Both the position numbers and the translations under genes were made by a program. Below the pieces are notes generated by a model. The model did no database searches. It had not been told where the DNA came from and saw nothing but the letters and a program-made list of their open reading frames with translations. 64,000 nucleotides of DNA, taken from contig NZ_CP129994.1 of assembly GCF_030505615.1 (NCBI RefSeq), forward strand, positions 372,001-436,000, written 5' to 3'. The DNA comes from Salinibaculum rarum (lineage in GTDB: Archaea > Halobacteriota > Halobacteria > Halobacteriales > Haloarculaceae). Position 1 is the stretch's first letter. Every line of letters begins with the position of its first letter. Below, piece by piece: positions 40,568 to 49,026 of the stretch.

Positions 40568-41278
40568 ATAACCGTCGTCAACACCCGTGAAACCGCGCTT
40601 TACGCCGTTCGCGCCGCCAAGTGGGGGTAGCGATGGTTTTCGCCTGCCTGAGGCCGTTAACTGCACCCTTGCCGCTCGCTGTTCATCGGGTAGCCGCCAC
40701 GTTGCCGTTCGTCGTTGTCGTCCCGACGTCGGTGACGCCCCCTGTGGGCCCGGAACGCTGCTTGTTCCGGGTCGAAGCCGCTGTTTGGCTTCGACGTCCC
40801 GCCGTCGTCGCGTGCCGCCTTCCGTGCCCGGCCGAGCGCCTTGCGCTCGGTGCTCCGCGGCGCTCGAGAGAGCGCCCCGGGCACGGCGGCACGCCGTGTC
40901 GCGGCAATTGCACCGATATTCCCCGAAACCCCACTGGAAGTTCGGGGTCGCGGTGCATGCCGCGTGGTTGAATGCGGTTGCGGTGGTGTTCCAAATCGCG
41001 TGCGACTTCGACGCGCGCGTCGTCGTTGTTCTCGCGGTTGCGGTAGCGGAGCGGTCGTTCGTCGCACGCAGACACCCGATCGTTGGATGTCGAGAATATC
41101 GTCGGACAACGAAGAGTCGAATCGGGTGTCGCGTGCTGTTCATGGTTGGTTGCGTGCCGCCCCGGGGCCCGGGTGCGCGCCGCGGCGACTTCACTCCCCG
41201 ATGAACGTCGCCGCGGCCGCCGCCATGCGGTTAGGTCTCCTCATGGCGCGGGGTCGGGGCGGCACGGCTTCGCGGAGC

Positions 41279-41400
41279 ATGGAGGCCGCGAGGTTAGGGA
41301 GTACCCTCGGTTTCGGGAGCGATCCCGGTTTCCCCCGAGGCGCGTGTGGGTGGGCGCGCCTCGCGGGGGTTTCGGGTCGCCTCCCGGTTCCGGGGTCGGG
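41279..41400. repeat. Structured repeat with GTGTGGGTGGGC loop, copy 1
   Basis: GGAGGCCGCGAGGTTAGGG followed by CCCGGTTTCCCCCGAGGCGC-loop-GCGCCTCGCGGGGGTTTCGGG, a long stem capped by GTGTGGGTGG. Copy 2 is at 41962, and a copy with changed arms is at 57412. Confidence 0.8.
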
Positions 41401-41961
41401 CCGTTTGTCGCCGCGTCGAATCGAGAGACGCGGCGTGATTGCGAGGAGTGCCGTTGGAGTTGGTTGGAGAAGTCGGTGTCGTTGGGCAATATGAGAAACC
41501 CAATTGGGGCCGCGGGGTTTCGTCGACGCCCGACGAAACCGCGCGGAGCCCGGACCCGTCCACTCCCTATCGTGGGAGTGGAACGGAATCCGGCACCCGA
41601 TATACCCCTCGAGGGGTCGTGGGTGCCGGACACCTGTGGTGGCCCGGAACTTGGAGGGTGGTGGGCCGGTACGTGCTGGTCGGGATATGTGAAACCGCTT
41701 TGCGGCGCGAGATCCGGGAGAGCTCGCACCGGAAGCGAGCGGCCCGGACCGTGAACCGACCAGTGGCTCGATCGATATCCCCGATATACCCTCGGGGTCC
41801 GGTATACCCCCCGAATGGTGGGGTCGCGGGCCCCGAGGGTCGCGGGTGTCTCGATCGCTAGCCACGCAACGGAAGGCGCGTACAGCCCGGACCATGGAGG
41901 GTGGTGGGTGAGTTGAGAGTGTGTTGGGCGGCGCGGCGCTCCTCGTGGGTAGCTGTGCTGT

Positions 41962-42066
41962 CTGGAGGCCGTGAGGTCAGGGAATGCCCCGGTTTCGGGG
42001 GCGAGCCCGGTTTCCCCCGAGGCGCGTGTGGGTGGGCGCGCCTCGCGGGGGTTTCGGGCCGCTCCC
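41962..42066. repeat. Structured repeat with GTGTGGGTGGGC loop, copy 2
   Basis: Nearly identical to the copy at 41279, including the CGAGGCGC/GCGCCTCG arms. Confidence 0.8.
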
Positions 42067-42088
42067 GGCCCTTCCGGGGCTGGGCTGT

Positions 42089-42266
42089 GTTCGTCGTTTC
42101 ATCCCGGTTTCGGGCCTTGTGCCCGGTCTCGGGTGAAACGTGACTGAGCGGTGTTCGTCGCTTCGTTCCGGTTTCGGGCTTGTCCCGGTTTCGGGCGAAG
42201 CGTGACTGGGCTGTGTTCGTCGTTTCATCCCGGTTTCGGGCCTTGTGCCCGGTCTCGGGTGAAACG
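42089..42266. repeat. Three tandem hairpin repeats of about 63 bases
   Basis: Units start at about 42089, 42152 and 42215. Units 1 and 3 are identical (TTCGTCGTTTCATCCCGG, then TTTCGGGCCTTGTGCCCGG, then TCTCGGGTGAAACG). Unit 2 has GCTTCGTTCC and GGGCGAAGCG instead, so both arms of the GTTTCA/TGAAAC stem changed together to GCTTCG/CGAAGC. Confidence 0.85.
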
Positions 42267-42316
42267 CGGTTGAGTGGAGGTATGAGAGGAGGAACCCACC
42301 GGTTTCGGGTGCGATC

Positions 42317-42431
42317 ACCGATATACCCCCGGCGAGCGTGGTTCTCGCGCGCGACTAACGCATGCGTCCGTCGCATAGACGCAACGAACGGTTCCGTGCG
42401 CGGGGTGGGCGCTCGCCGCGGGGTCGCGGGG
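42317..42431. repeat. Direct repeat of about 115 bases, copy 1
   Basis: Starts GATATACCCCCGGCGAGCGTGG, contains GTCCGTCGCATAGACGCAACG and ends GGTGGGCGCTCGCCGCGGGGTCGCGG. The GGCGAGCG/CGCTCGCC arms enclose the repeat. Copy 2 is at 43158. Confidence 0.8.
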
Positions 42432-43157
42432 CGCACCCGGTTCCGGGGGTTGGGTGCTGTGCGGGGAGATCTCGTCGCGTGGTACCCGGCAGGACCGCGG
42501 AGCGCATGCCCGCCCGGGAAGGACCGCGACCCTCGTGGAGCGTTCCACGCCACACACACACACTCGACTGATATCCCCACGTCATATGGGAAAGCCCGGA
42601 ATCTCGGGTCAGCAGTGGGATAAATCGATTGACCGGGAGAGCTCGCACCGGTTATCGATTTACCCCGGTGACCCGAGGAAGCCCGTGACCCTGGAGGTGG
42701 TGGGTGGTGGTGTGCGCCAGCGTTGGATATGGGAAACCGTGCAGCGGCGTGAGCACCGGTAGCGCGGCGGGAAGGAGCGCAACGGCCCGGACCGTAACCT
42801 CGCTTGCGAGGAGTGTCGAAAGCCCGGACCCTGGAGGCGGCGGGTGGTGGGGGAGCCCGGTGTCGGGTATTATGAGAAACCCCGGCGTGGGCGCCGCTAA
42901 CAGCGGCGGCCCGGACCGCCGAAGGCGCCAGCCCGGAACTTGGAGGCGGCGGGTGGTGGGGGTGTCTCTCCGCATCGTCTTCGCTGTCAGTCGGATACTG
43001 GGAATGTCGAGCCTGGATATCCCACCGTGATTGGTACCCGTCCCGGACCGCCGAAGGCGCCAGCCCGGCAGGGCAGGACCGCTCCGACCGGAGCGTTCTG
43101 TCGATCTGTCTGCGGAATGGAGGCTGTGAGGAACGGGAGTCCCGGTCGCGGGTGAGG

Positions 43158-43272
43158 TACCGATACGCCCCCGGCGAGCGTGGCGTCGACGCGTGCGCGA
43201 CTAACGCAGCGTCCGTCGCACAGACGCAACGAACGGTTCCGCGCGCGGGGTGGGCGCTCGCCGCGGGGTCGT
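43158..43272. repeat. Direct repeat of about 115 bases, copy 2
   Basis: Same as the copy at 42317 with an altered inner segment (GCGTCGACGCGTGCGCGACTAACG) and GTCGTGG in place of GTCGCGG. Confidence 0.8.
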
Positions 43273-43391
43273 GGGCCGAACCCCGATATACCGGGCCGGG
43301 CTTGCTGTTTCGAGCATGGAGTTGTGCGGGCACGGCGGTCGGAAGTCGCACCGCGTGATGCAGTCGGCTCGAGGAGGTATGCAGAGTGCGC

Positions 43392-43498
43392 CAACGGCGG
43401 TCCAGGATCTCGGGGGACCTACGGGACACGCGATGATCCGCTATCGGCGCGCGACGGCGACGCGCGGTCGGTGTTCGTCGCGCCTATCAGGCGCGTGG
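43392..43498 (+). ncRNA. Hairpin module copy (ends beside the gene at 43499)
   Basis: GCC-AAC-GGC triloop hairpin, GGATC...GATCC hairpin, GCGCG-CGACGGCGA-CGCGC hairpin and GTTCGTCGCGCC...GGCGCG end. Matches the copy at 57588 almost base for base. Confidence 0.55.
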
Positions 43499-43798
43499 TT
43501 AGATGGGGTTGCGGCTGTCAAACAACCACGACAAGAAATGGAGTGGCGGGTCAGCAGCCATGGCGAGTGCGCACATAATGAAGAACACGCTGAGCGGGCC
43601 GACTGCACGGGATGCTCCGTTCAGGAGAGCCATGATGAGACCAGCTGTGATGCCGATAGTGATGAGAACGTTGATGAACCCCAAGAGGATGCGTTTGGTG
43701 AGTGCAGTACGGGCGTATGGTGCTGCGTCGCCGAGGATGCCGCGGTCGTACCAGTGCTGTGCAGTGTCGGATGTCGAGTTGGTGGTGTTGGGAGTCAT
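43499..43798 (-). CDS. Small membrane protein
   Basis: 99 residues with two hydrophobic helices (about 37-58 and 65-85) after a soluble N-terminus (HWYDRGILGDAAPYARTALTKR). No family recognised. Its stop abuts the structured module at 43392. Second gene of a pair with the membrane protein at 43890. Confidence 0.68.
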   Translation of the reverse strand: MTPNTTNSTSDTAQHWYDRGILGDAAPYARTALTKRILLGFINVLITIGITAGLIMALLNGASRAVGPLSVFFIMCALAMAADPPLHFLSWLFDSRNPI

Positions 43799-43889
43799 GG
43801 GTGTCTGGACGCGTCGTTCTCTACATGTGGAAATAGAGCAGCGACGCGCGGGTAAGGGTTAGACTGGGTACTGTGCTGGACGACGGTGG

Positions 43890-44123
43890 TTACCGGAGTT
43901 TGTATCGGAGGATGAGCATTCCTGCGGACAGCAGGAATGACATGACGCCGGTGATAGAGAGCGCAGTGCCGATGGGTGCACCGCTGCTCGTTGCGGTGGT
44001 GAATGTAGCGTAATAGATGATTCCGGCGCCGACGAAAAACATTCCAGGAACGATTGTGGCGAACATGATCAGCGTCACGGTACTCACTCCGAATGAGGTC
44101 GAACTGCTGGTGAATTGAGACAT
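43890..44123 (-). CDS. Small membrane protein
   Basis: 77 residues from ATG 44123 (MSQFTSSSTSFGVSTV). Two hydrophobic helices (about 15-37 and 52-70). No family recognised. The ATG overlaps the TAA of the 25-residue upstream frame (TAATG), suggesting coupled translation. Confidence 0.66.
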   Translation of the reverse strand: MSQFTSSSTSFGVSTVTLIMFATIVPGMFFVGAGIIYYATFTTATSSGAPIGTALSITGVMSFLLSAGMLILRYKLR

Positions 44124-44200
44124 TAGGTACTCACCGTGTTCACAGTGCTGAGTTCGCGGTCGGTGCAACTGGGCTCGATGATGCGAAGTGTCGAGTACAT
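44123..44200 (-). CDS. Possible leader peptide (25 residues)
   Basis: ATG 44200 to TAA 44123-44125; product MYSTLRIIEPSCTDRELSTV and five more residues. It is preceded by the GTTGAACACTCACGC sequence that also stands before other starts in this half (45170, 47345). The stop overlaps the next ATG. Confidence 0.4.
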   Translation of the reverse strand: MYSTLRIIEPSCTDRELSTVNTVST

Positions 44201-44237
44201 AGTTGAACACTCACGCTCCCGCTGTGTCGCCGCGTGG

Positions 44238-44273
44238 GGCGGGCGCGCTTTATCGGGCCTCAGCGCGCCCGCC
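44238..44273. repeat. Intergenic GC-rich palindrome
   Basis: Perfect arms GGCGGGCGCGC and GCGCGCCCGCC, loop TTTATCGGGCCTCA, 37 bases upstream of the ATG at 44200. Confidence 0.8.
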
Positions 44274-44325
44274 TCGCGCGCAGAGAGCAGAGGAGGAGCG
44301 CGCAAGCAGTACCGCCGCGCAGAGT

Positions 44326-44790
44326 GCCGCTTTAAGTAAGTTTTCGCGCCTGTAGGTAGCACCGCGGAAAGCTCACCGCGGAATCCGTGCGCGCGAACCG
44401 CGTGCGCGACGCGCTGTCAGAGGTGAGCAGGCTGGAAGCGCAGCGACGCGAAACTTCGCTTAATGCGGGCGCTGAGCCAGAATGCCCGGCACGGCCGCGC
44501 CGCGCGCGGCCCGAGTGAGACGCGACCGTTGCTGTGCCGTGGGTGGGTCGCGTCTCACTCGCCCGTGGGAGCCCGGAATGGGATGAAGCGCAACGGCGCG
44601 CGGCGTGGACAGCTCAGCGCGCGACGTGTTGGTTATCGAGCGGTGCAGTTGCGGTCAGCGGTCCGTGTTGGTGGTCATGTTCGACCTGCCAGCGGCGGCT
44701 CAGCGAATCTGTGATTCGCGCACAGCGCGCGACGGCGACGCGCGGTCGGTGTTCGTACGACGAGCTCTGCTCGTCGAATCAGACAGAAAG
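44326..44790 (+). ncRNA. Large structured RNA, copy R1
   Basis: Closing helix GCCGCTTTAAG (44326-44336, continued by TAAGTTTTCGC) with GCGAAACTTCGCTTAATGCGGGC (44448-44470). Inside are ACCGCGGAAAGCTC and GGAAGCGCAGCGACG. After the helix come GCTGAGCCAGAATGCCCGGCACGG, GGAGCCCGGAATGGGATG and the hairpin module from 44690 (CCAGCGGCGGCTCAGCGAATC...). Unpaired segments are A-rich only on this strand. Limits and promoter are not defined. Same core as R2-R6. Confidence 0.5.
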
Positions 44791-44811
44791 TCAAGCGCGA
44801 GGGGTGCATGC

Positions 44812-44835
44812 CAAAAAAGAAACCGTCACGACGGG
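44812..44835 (-). terminator. Probable terminator of the gene at 44838
   Basis: Minus strand: CCGTCGTGACGG stem followed by TTTCTTTTTTGG, 3 bases after the stop codon. Confidence 0.6.
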
Positions 44836-44837
44836 CG

Positions 44838-45170
44838 TTATTCTTCGAGATGCGCCATCTGGTCGCGCGCCGCCTGGAGTGCGTCGTCGAGTGAGAGAAG
44901 ACGTCGCTCGATGATTTTAGCGTCATCGTACGCTTCTGTGTGCCACTGCACCCGCCACCCATCTTGCTTCCCGGTCGGAGCGTTGAATCGAGGAACGACT
45001 TCGACGCTGTGTTCGAGGACGCCGATGTCTGCGGTGAACGTGATGCGTTCACGTTGTTTCAACGGGTGCTTCGAGTACGCGACATCCCATGCTGGGAGCG
45101 CCTCGAGGATGACTTCGATGCTGAGTTGGTTAGCGATGCAACTGTCGGTACTGCGGTTTGCACTTGACAT
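44838..45170 (-). CDS. Unknown protein
   Basis: 110 residues from ATG 45170 (MSSANRSTDSCIANQLSIEVIL). The sequence reads as a beta sheet (RERITFTADIGVLEHSVEVVPRFN, GWRVQWHTEAYDD) followed by a C-terminal helix (RRLLSLDDALQAARDQMAHLEE). No family recognised. Monocistronic between two structured-RNA blocks, with its own terminator. Confidence 0.7.
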   Translation of the reverse strand: MSSANRSTDSCIANQLSIEVILEALPAWDVAYSKHPLKQRERITFTADIGVLEHSVEVVPRFNAPTGKQDGWRVQWHTEAYDDAKIIERRLLSLDDALQAARDQMAHLEE

Positions 45171-45594
45171 GGAACACTCACGCCCCGAAGGGGCTACCTT
45201 AATCTTCGGGCGCCAGCCCGCGGTCGATTGCCGAGACACCGCGGCGTCGATCGCGTCATCCGAGGACAGCCAGCGCGCTCGGATTCACGCGGTGTGTGAA
45301 TCCGGGTGGGCTGGCAACGCAGGCTACGCGAGCGACGGTGAGGAGCGCAGGAACCGTGTTCCGGCGACGGATTCCGCACCGGCCTCCGGTATACCCCCTT
45401 GTGGGGTCGTGGGGTCGGTGCGGAAGTCCTTGTTGCCGGGACCGCAATCGCGCCGCTGGTTGGGCTGGCGCCCGTGGCGGTGCTGAGAATGACGCGCGAG
45501 GAAGTTGCGCGCCTGAGTGCTGTTGCGGTTGATTGAAGGCGCGCAGCGGACGCGCGACCCGGGAGCGGTACTCACTGGTGGGTGTGTAGGAACC
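45171..45594. other. Intergenic GC-rich stretch
   Basis: About 420 bases with paired segments (for example GAATCCGGGTGGGC region and a GGTATACCCCC-TTGT-GGGGTCGTGGGG hairpin at 45391-45416) and no gene. It is probably the 5' part of the plus-strand block that ends in the module at 45595. Confidence 0.45.
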
Positions 45595-45725
45595 GCCAAC
45601 GGCGGTTCAGCGAGAGGACCTGCCGGACCGCAGCGCGCACTGGCGCGCGACGGCGACGCGCGATCGCGTTGGCGCGCAGGCGCGCCGAACCGACCGGCTC
45701 GGGCGCGGCGAGCAAACTGTGTGGC
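45595..45725 (+). ncRNA. Hairpin module copy (type B)
   Basis: CCGCC-AAC-GGCGG hairpin, GCGAGAGGACCTGCCGGACCGCAGCGCGC, GCGCG-CGACGGCGA-CGCGC, GGCGCGCAGGCGCGCC, CCGACCGGCTCGG and GGCGAGCAAACT in order, the full type-B layout. Confidence 0.6.
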
Positions 45726-45794
45726 GTCGATGCAGCGTGTGAGTGCGAGAAGAGACCGAGTGGAGTGAAGCAAAAAAGAGGACTGGGGGTTCAG

Positions 45795-47345
45795 TTAGGC
45801 GAGCGCCTGCATGTGGGTGATGACCGTGTTGAGCGTTGCTTCCTCGTCGGCCAGGCACGCAACCAGTTCTTCCTCGGCACTGCTGTCATCAACTACGATA
45901 CCGTACTCGCCGCGAACGGTTTCACCGTCGCGTTCAACCTCCACCGGGCCGCCCCACACCGTGTGTTCCACGTCGTCGTTGGTGATTGGTTTCACCTTGA
46001 TGCGTGCCCCGGTTCGAGGAGCGTACCACTCGTGGAGTGAGTCATCGCTGACTTTCGTGGCAACCTGCCATTGCTCCTTGACGCGTGGTGGGACAGTGAC
46101 CTCACCGAGTCCGATAATTCGCCCGTTGTTGTCCTCGTTGAGCGTGTTATCGAACGCGAGTAGGTCACCATCCGCGTTCACTGTCTGAATGCTTGCTCGG
46201 GGCGTCACGCCCTCGTAGGTCATCGTCTCGAGGTCAAGGTCACTGTCAACGCCACCAACCGTCTCGAACGCACTGAGCGACTCATCCGCCTCAAGGCCTG
46301 TCTCACCGAGTGTGTCGTCTTCGATGTAGGTGTACACGTCCGTTGCAATCCGCTCGGCTTCCGCGCCGCTGAGAGTCACGGGGAAGCCATGCGCCGCGAA
46401 GTGCGCGATGGCGTACTGCACTGTCTCCACGTCACCGTCAATCTCCCACACCTCGTGTTCCGCGTTCCACGTCGGGTGCGCACGTTCCCAGCCCAGGTCG
46501 TCGTACTCCGCGTCTGAGTCACGACCCTGCTTGATGAGGTCTTTCGCCTCGTACGGACTGTGCACCTTGATGTCGCGCTTGTTGTATTTCTGATGAACCG
46601 TGGAATCGAACAGGTGAATGTCCTGTTCGGTTTCCGCGCTCACGACGTGTGCCTCGATTTCAGTCCCACTCACGGTGAACATCACGTTCACCGCGTCAGG
46701 GTCATCCACGTCTTCCCAGTTGGCTTCCGCATTCAGCCCATCGAACGACAGGAATTGTTCATCACGCTTGACCTGTTTCAGGTCACTGTCACCACCGAGA
46801 CCTTCGAACTCGTCGGTCATCTCAGCGACCGGCGCGAGACGCTCACCTGACTCCTTGTCCGCCCACGGCCGGTACCAGCCCAGCACTTCGAACGTTTCAC
46901 CGAGCACTGCTTCCTCGTAGGCCACTGCGGGACGTTCAACGAGAACGAGCGGGCGACGCCCTTCACGCTGAATCACGTCTTCCCGGAACGCGTCCGGGCT
47001 CTTGTACGTGAGTTCGTGCTGCTCAGGGCGATTGTTCAGAACCGGGATTTCCCCGTTCGGATTCGGACGCGGACAGTCCACAGCACGGTAACCGACCCAC
47101 TTCTGGGCGATAACGTGTCCTTCACCGAATCCCATCTCAGGGTCATACTGATTGAAGCCAGCCATCGGCCGCGTGCCGCCTTCCGGAGCGTGGAAGAATT
47201 CGATGAGAGACGACGTTTCGAGGTCGATGAGAGCCCGACCTGGCTTCAGGAGCGGGAACGGTTTTTCGAGTTCGTTGCCCTGGAACGCTTCGTCTGCTTT
47301 CTTCTCCGATTCGTCCGTCGAGATGCCGATTTCACGAACAGTCAT
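45795..47345 (-). CDS. Large acidic unknown protein (516 residues)
   Basis: 516 residues from ATG 47345 (MTVREIGISTDESEKKADEAF). The longer frame is arginine-rich shadow of a palindrome. Strongly acidic and halophilic. Contains ETSSLIEFFHAPEGGTRPMAGFNQYD, GYRAVDCPRPNPNGEIPVLNNRPEQH and repeated alpha/beta segments. No domain recognised. It is the largest protein of this half and well conserved in codon use, so probably important. Stop followed by ACTGAACCCCCAGT and a T-rich CTCTTTTTTG run, a likely terminator. Confidence 0.75.
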   Translation of the reverse strand: MTVREIGISTDESEKKADEAFQGNELEKPFPLLKPGRALIDLETSSLIEFFHAPEGGTRPMAGFNQYDPEMGFGEGHVIAQKWVGYRAVDCPRPNPNGEIPVLNNRPEQHELTYKSPDAFREDVIQREGRRPLVLVERPAVAYEEAVLGETFEVLGWYRPWADKESGERLAPVAEMTDEFEGLGGDSDLKQVKRDEQFLSFDGLNAEANWEDVDDPDAVNVMFTVSGTEIEAHVVSAETEQDIHLFDSTVHQKYNKRDIKVHSPYEAKDLIKQGRDSDAEYDDLGWERAHPTWNAEHEVWEIDGDVETVQYAIAHFAAHGFPVTLSGAEAERIATDVYTYIEDDTLGETGLEADESLSAFETVGGVDSDLDLETMTYEGVTPRASIQTVNADGDLLAFDNTLNEDNNGRIIGLGEVTVPPRVKEQWQVATKVSDDSLHEWYAPRTGARIKVKPITNDDVEHTVWGGPVEVERDGETVRGEYGIVVDDSSAEEELVACLADEEATLNTVITHMQALA

Positions 47346-47417
47346 TGTTGGAACACTCACGCCCCCGCTTGCCTCACACAACGACGGAACTGACCACCGC
47401 CGCTGCCGCCGCGTGCG

Positions 47418-47458
47418 GCGCGGAGCGCGCTTCGTCGCGCCCTCCGCGCGCTCCGCGC
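47418..47458. repeat. Intergenic GC-rich palindrome
   Basis: Arms GCGCGGAGCGCGC and GCGCGCTCCGCGC, loop TTCGTCGCGCCCTCC, 72 bases upstream of the 516-residue gene. Confidence 0.78.
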
Positions 47459-47527
47459 TCGCGCGTGCGGTTCGCTGTTGGTTGTCGAAGGGGAAGCGGC
47501 GCGACATGACCACGGTGCGGTGACCCG

Positions 47528-47900
47528 CAGACCCGTAAGGCTATCCCCGTGTAGTAGTAGAACCGCGGAAAGCTCTGGATGGGGCCCCGCGGGCGCTTGC
47601 GGGTTGAGCGCGCGTGGGGGAGGATCCAGAGCAGCGTGGAAGCGCAGCGACGGGGTTAGCCATTACGGGTCTGGCCGCGAGCCAGAAGGCCCGGCAGGCG
47701 CGCGGCATTGCAAGCGCCGTCGCGCCTCGCGGTGTGGAGAGGCGCGACGTCTGACTGGCCCGATCACCCCCGATAACCCCGGACCCGGTATACCCCCCGA
47801 AGTGGGGGTCGGGGGTCCGGGGCGTGGGGGCGTGGGTCGCCAGACCGCCCGGAATGGGAAGAGCGGCAGTGGTCACCGCGCCGTTGGATGCTTGTCGCGC
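47528..47900 (+). ncRNA. Large structured RNA, copy R2
   Basis: Closing helix CAGACCCGTAAGGCTATCCCCG (47528-47549) with CGGGGTTAGCCATTACGGGTCTG (47651-47673), about 20 bp with one bulge. Inside: AGTAGTAGAACCGCGGAAAGCTC, a GCGCTTGCGGGTTGAGCGC hairpin and GGAAGCGCAGCGACG. After it: GGCCGCGAGCCAGAAGGCCCGGCAGGCGCGC, a GGATATA-like GGTATACCCCCCGAAGTGGGGGTCGGGG hairpin and GCCCGGAATGGGAAGAGCGGCAG. Best-defined copy together with R5. Confidence 0.55.
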
Positions 47901-47966
47901 CGCGAGTCGGGTGGTGAGTTGGGTGTCGAAGGGGAGTGCCGCGCGAGAAGACCGCCGCACTGCAAC

Positions 47967-48655
47967 GCCGCTTTAAGCACTTTTTGCGTCCGTCGCTCCG
48001 ATACACCCACCGATATGCCCCCGGTATACCCCCTTGAGGGGTCGTGGGGGTCGTGGTGGGTCGTGGTGCGATCGCAACCAAAAAGTCGCTTAATGCGGGC
48101 GCTGAGCCAGAAGCCCGCGCAGGAACGCGCCTACGGCGCGCAGGGCCGACCGACGGTCGGCCCCGAGGTGCACCCGGTAAGCCCCCCGATATACCCTTGT
48201 GGTCGTGGGGGGTCGTGGGTGCGCCGAGGCTGAAAGCAGGAATGGGATGAAGCGCAGTGAAGTGCGGCGTGGTAATCTCGAGCGGGACGTGTTGGTGTGT
48301 CGGTCGCGGTGCCCGATAACCCCCGGTTACCCCGGGAAGCCACTGGAAGTCCCGGGGCGCGGGGGCGTGGGTGCCGCGACCGTGGTTGAGCGGTGATGAG
48401 GTGATGGTGTTGTTCGCTAACGGCGTTCGGCGGGTGGCGCGCGTCGAGTCGCGCGGTTCGTGTTTGTTGCACACCCCGCCGTGCGCGGGGTGTGCTGGGT
48501 GGTGCAGAGGATGGAGTGATGTTGGTGTCGCCGAAGGCAGCTCAGCGCTCCGGGGGACCCCGGAGCGCGCACTGGCGCGCGACGGCGACGCGCGATCGTG
48601 TCGTCGCGCAGGTGCGCCGAACCGACCGGCTCGGGCGCGCCGAGCAAACTGGGCG
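47967..48655 (+). ncRNA. Large structured RNA, copy R3
   Basis: Closing helix GCCGCTTTAAGCACTTTTTG (47967-47986) with CAAAAAGTCGCTTAATGCGGGC (48079-48100). Inside: GATATGCCCCCGGTATACCCCCTTGAGGGGTCGTGGGGGTCGTGG. After it: GCTGAGCCAGAAGCCCGCGCAGG, a GATATACCC hairpin, GGAATGGGATGAAGCGCAG, and the type-B module at 48527-48655 ending GGCGCGCCGAGCAAACTGGG. Confidence 0.55.
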
Positions 48656-48678
48656 GCGCGGTTGTGGGGTGAGCGAAG

Positions 48679-48720
48679 CAAAAAGAAAAGCGCCGGTCAC
48701 GGCGAGGGTGACCAGCGCAG
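48679..48720 (-). terminator. Strong intrinsic-like terminator
   Basis: Minus strand: GCGCTGGTCAC...GTGACCGGCGC followed by TTTTCTTTTTGC. It lies about 300 bases after the stop of the gene at 49027; a second hairpin (GGCGCCGCGCCG/CGGCGCGGCGCC, 48873-48912) stands between. Confidence 0.6.
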
Positions 48721-49026
48721 GCGAAAGTGTCGCTTGGCGGGGCGAGGAGTGTGAGCGTGAGTGTTCTGGATAGTTGACTGGCTGTTCGGGGCGACGGGAG
48801 AGGAGTGATACGATGTCTCTCGGAAATCGGAGTGTTTTACGACGCGCTGCCTGTCACCCGTACTGGGTGGATGGGCGCCGCGCCGCCGTTTCTCCCTCCG
48901 GCGCGGCGCCAACGCGCCGCAGTGCCGGACGGAGCGGTCATGATGACCGATGCGAGGGGAGAGCAGAGACGTCAGCGGGAGTGGATTTCGAGGCAGCGAG
49001 TGGAGTGGTCGTGGATGACTGGTGGG
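48721..49026. other. Intergenic stretch downstream of the gene at 49027
   Basis: No credible gene. Contains the perfect hairpin 48873-48912 and otherwise nothing that I recognise. Confidence 0.4.

Larger units (their letters stand above)
40154..41010 (-). ncRNA. Possible large structured RNA on the minus strand
   Basis: No credible gene. Read on the minus strand the hairpin loops are purine-rich: CGAAGCC-AAACAGC-GGCTTCG, CCCGGAAC-AAGCAGC-GTTCCGGG, CCGAGCGCAAGGCGCTCGG and GAGCGCTCTCTCGAGCGC. The shared AARCAGC loop and A-rich unpaired stretches favour this strand. Two direct repeats (40154 and 40452) lie at its 3' side, plus a third related hairpin, AGCCCGGATAGCCCGGGCT, at 40351. Transcript limits are unknown. 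The 296-residue open frame across it is basic and not halophilic, so it is not called. Confidence 0.35.
41011..43498. other. GC-rich, gene-free, highly structured region
   Basis: About 2.5 kb with no convincing protein gene on either strand: the long open frames are basic, proline- and arginine-rich. It contains three families of repeats listed separately (41279/41962, 42089 triplet, 42317/43158), many RTATACCCC segments facing GGGGTCGYGGG, and at its right end (43392-43498) one copy of the plus-strand hairpin module ending 1 base before the stop of the gene at 43499. The unpaired parts are purine-rich on the plus strand after about 41,950. Confidence 0.5.

Noticed and set aside
40304..41194. 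Long minus-strand open frame (296 residues) and its plus-strand counterpart
   Set aside because: Basic and arginine-rich on both strands, unlike the acidic neighbours; it crosses many perfect hairpins and direct repeats. It is an artefact of high GC.
41858..43429. Minus-strand open frame of 523 residues
   Set aside because: Composition rich in R, P, H and S with near-repeated segments created by the DNA repeats; no halophilic signature, no start context.
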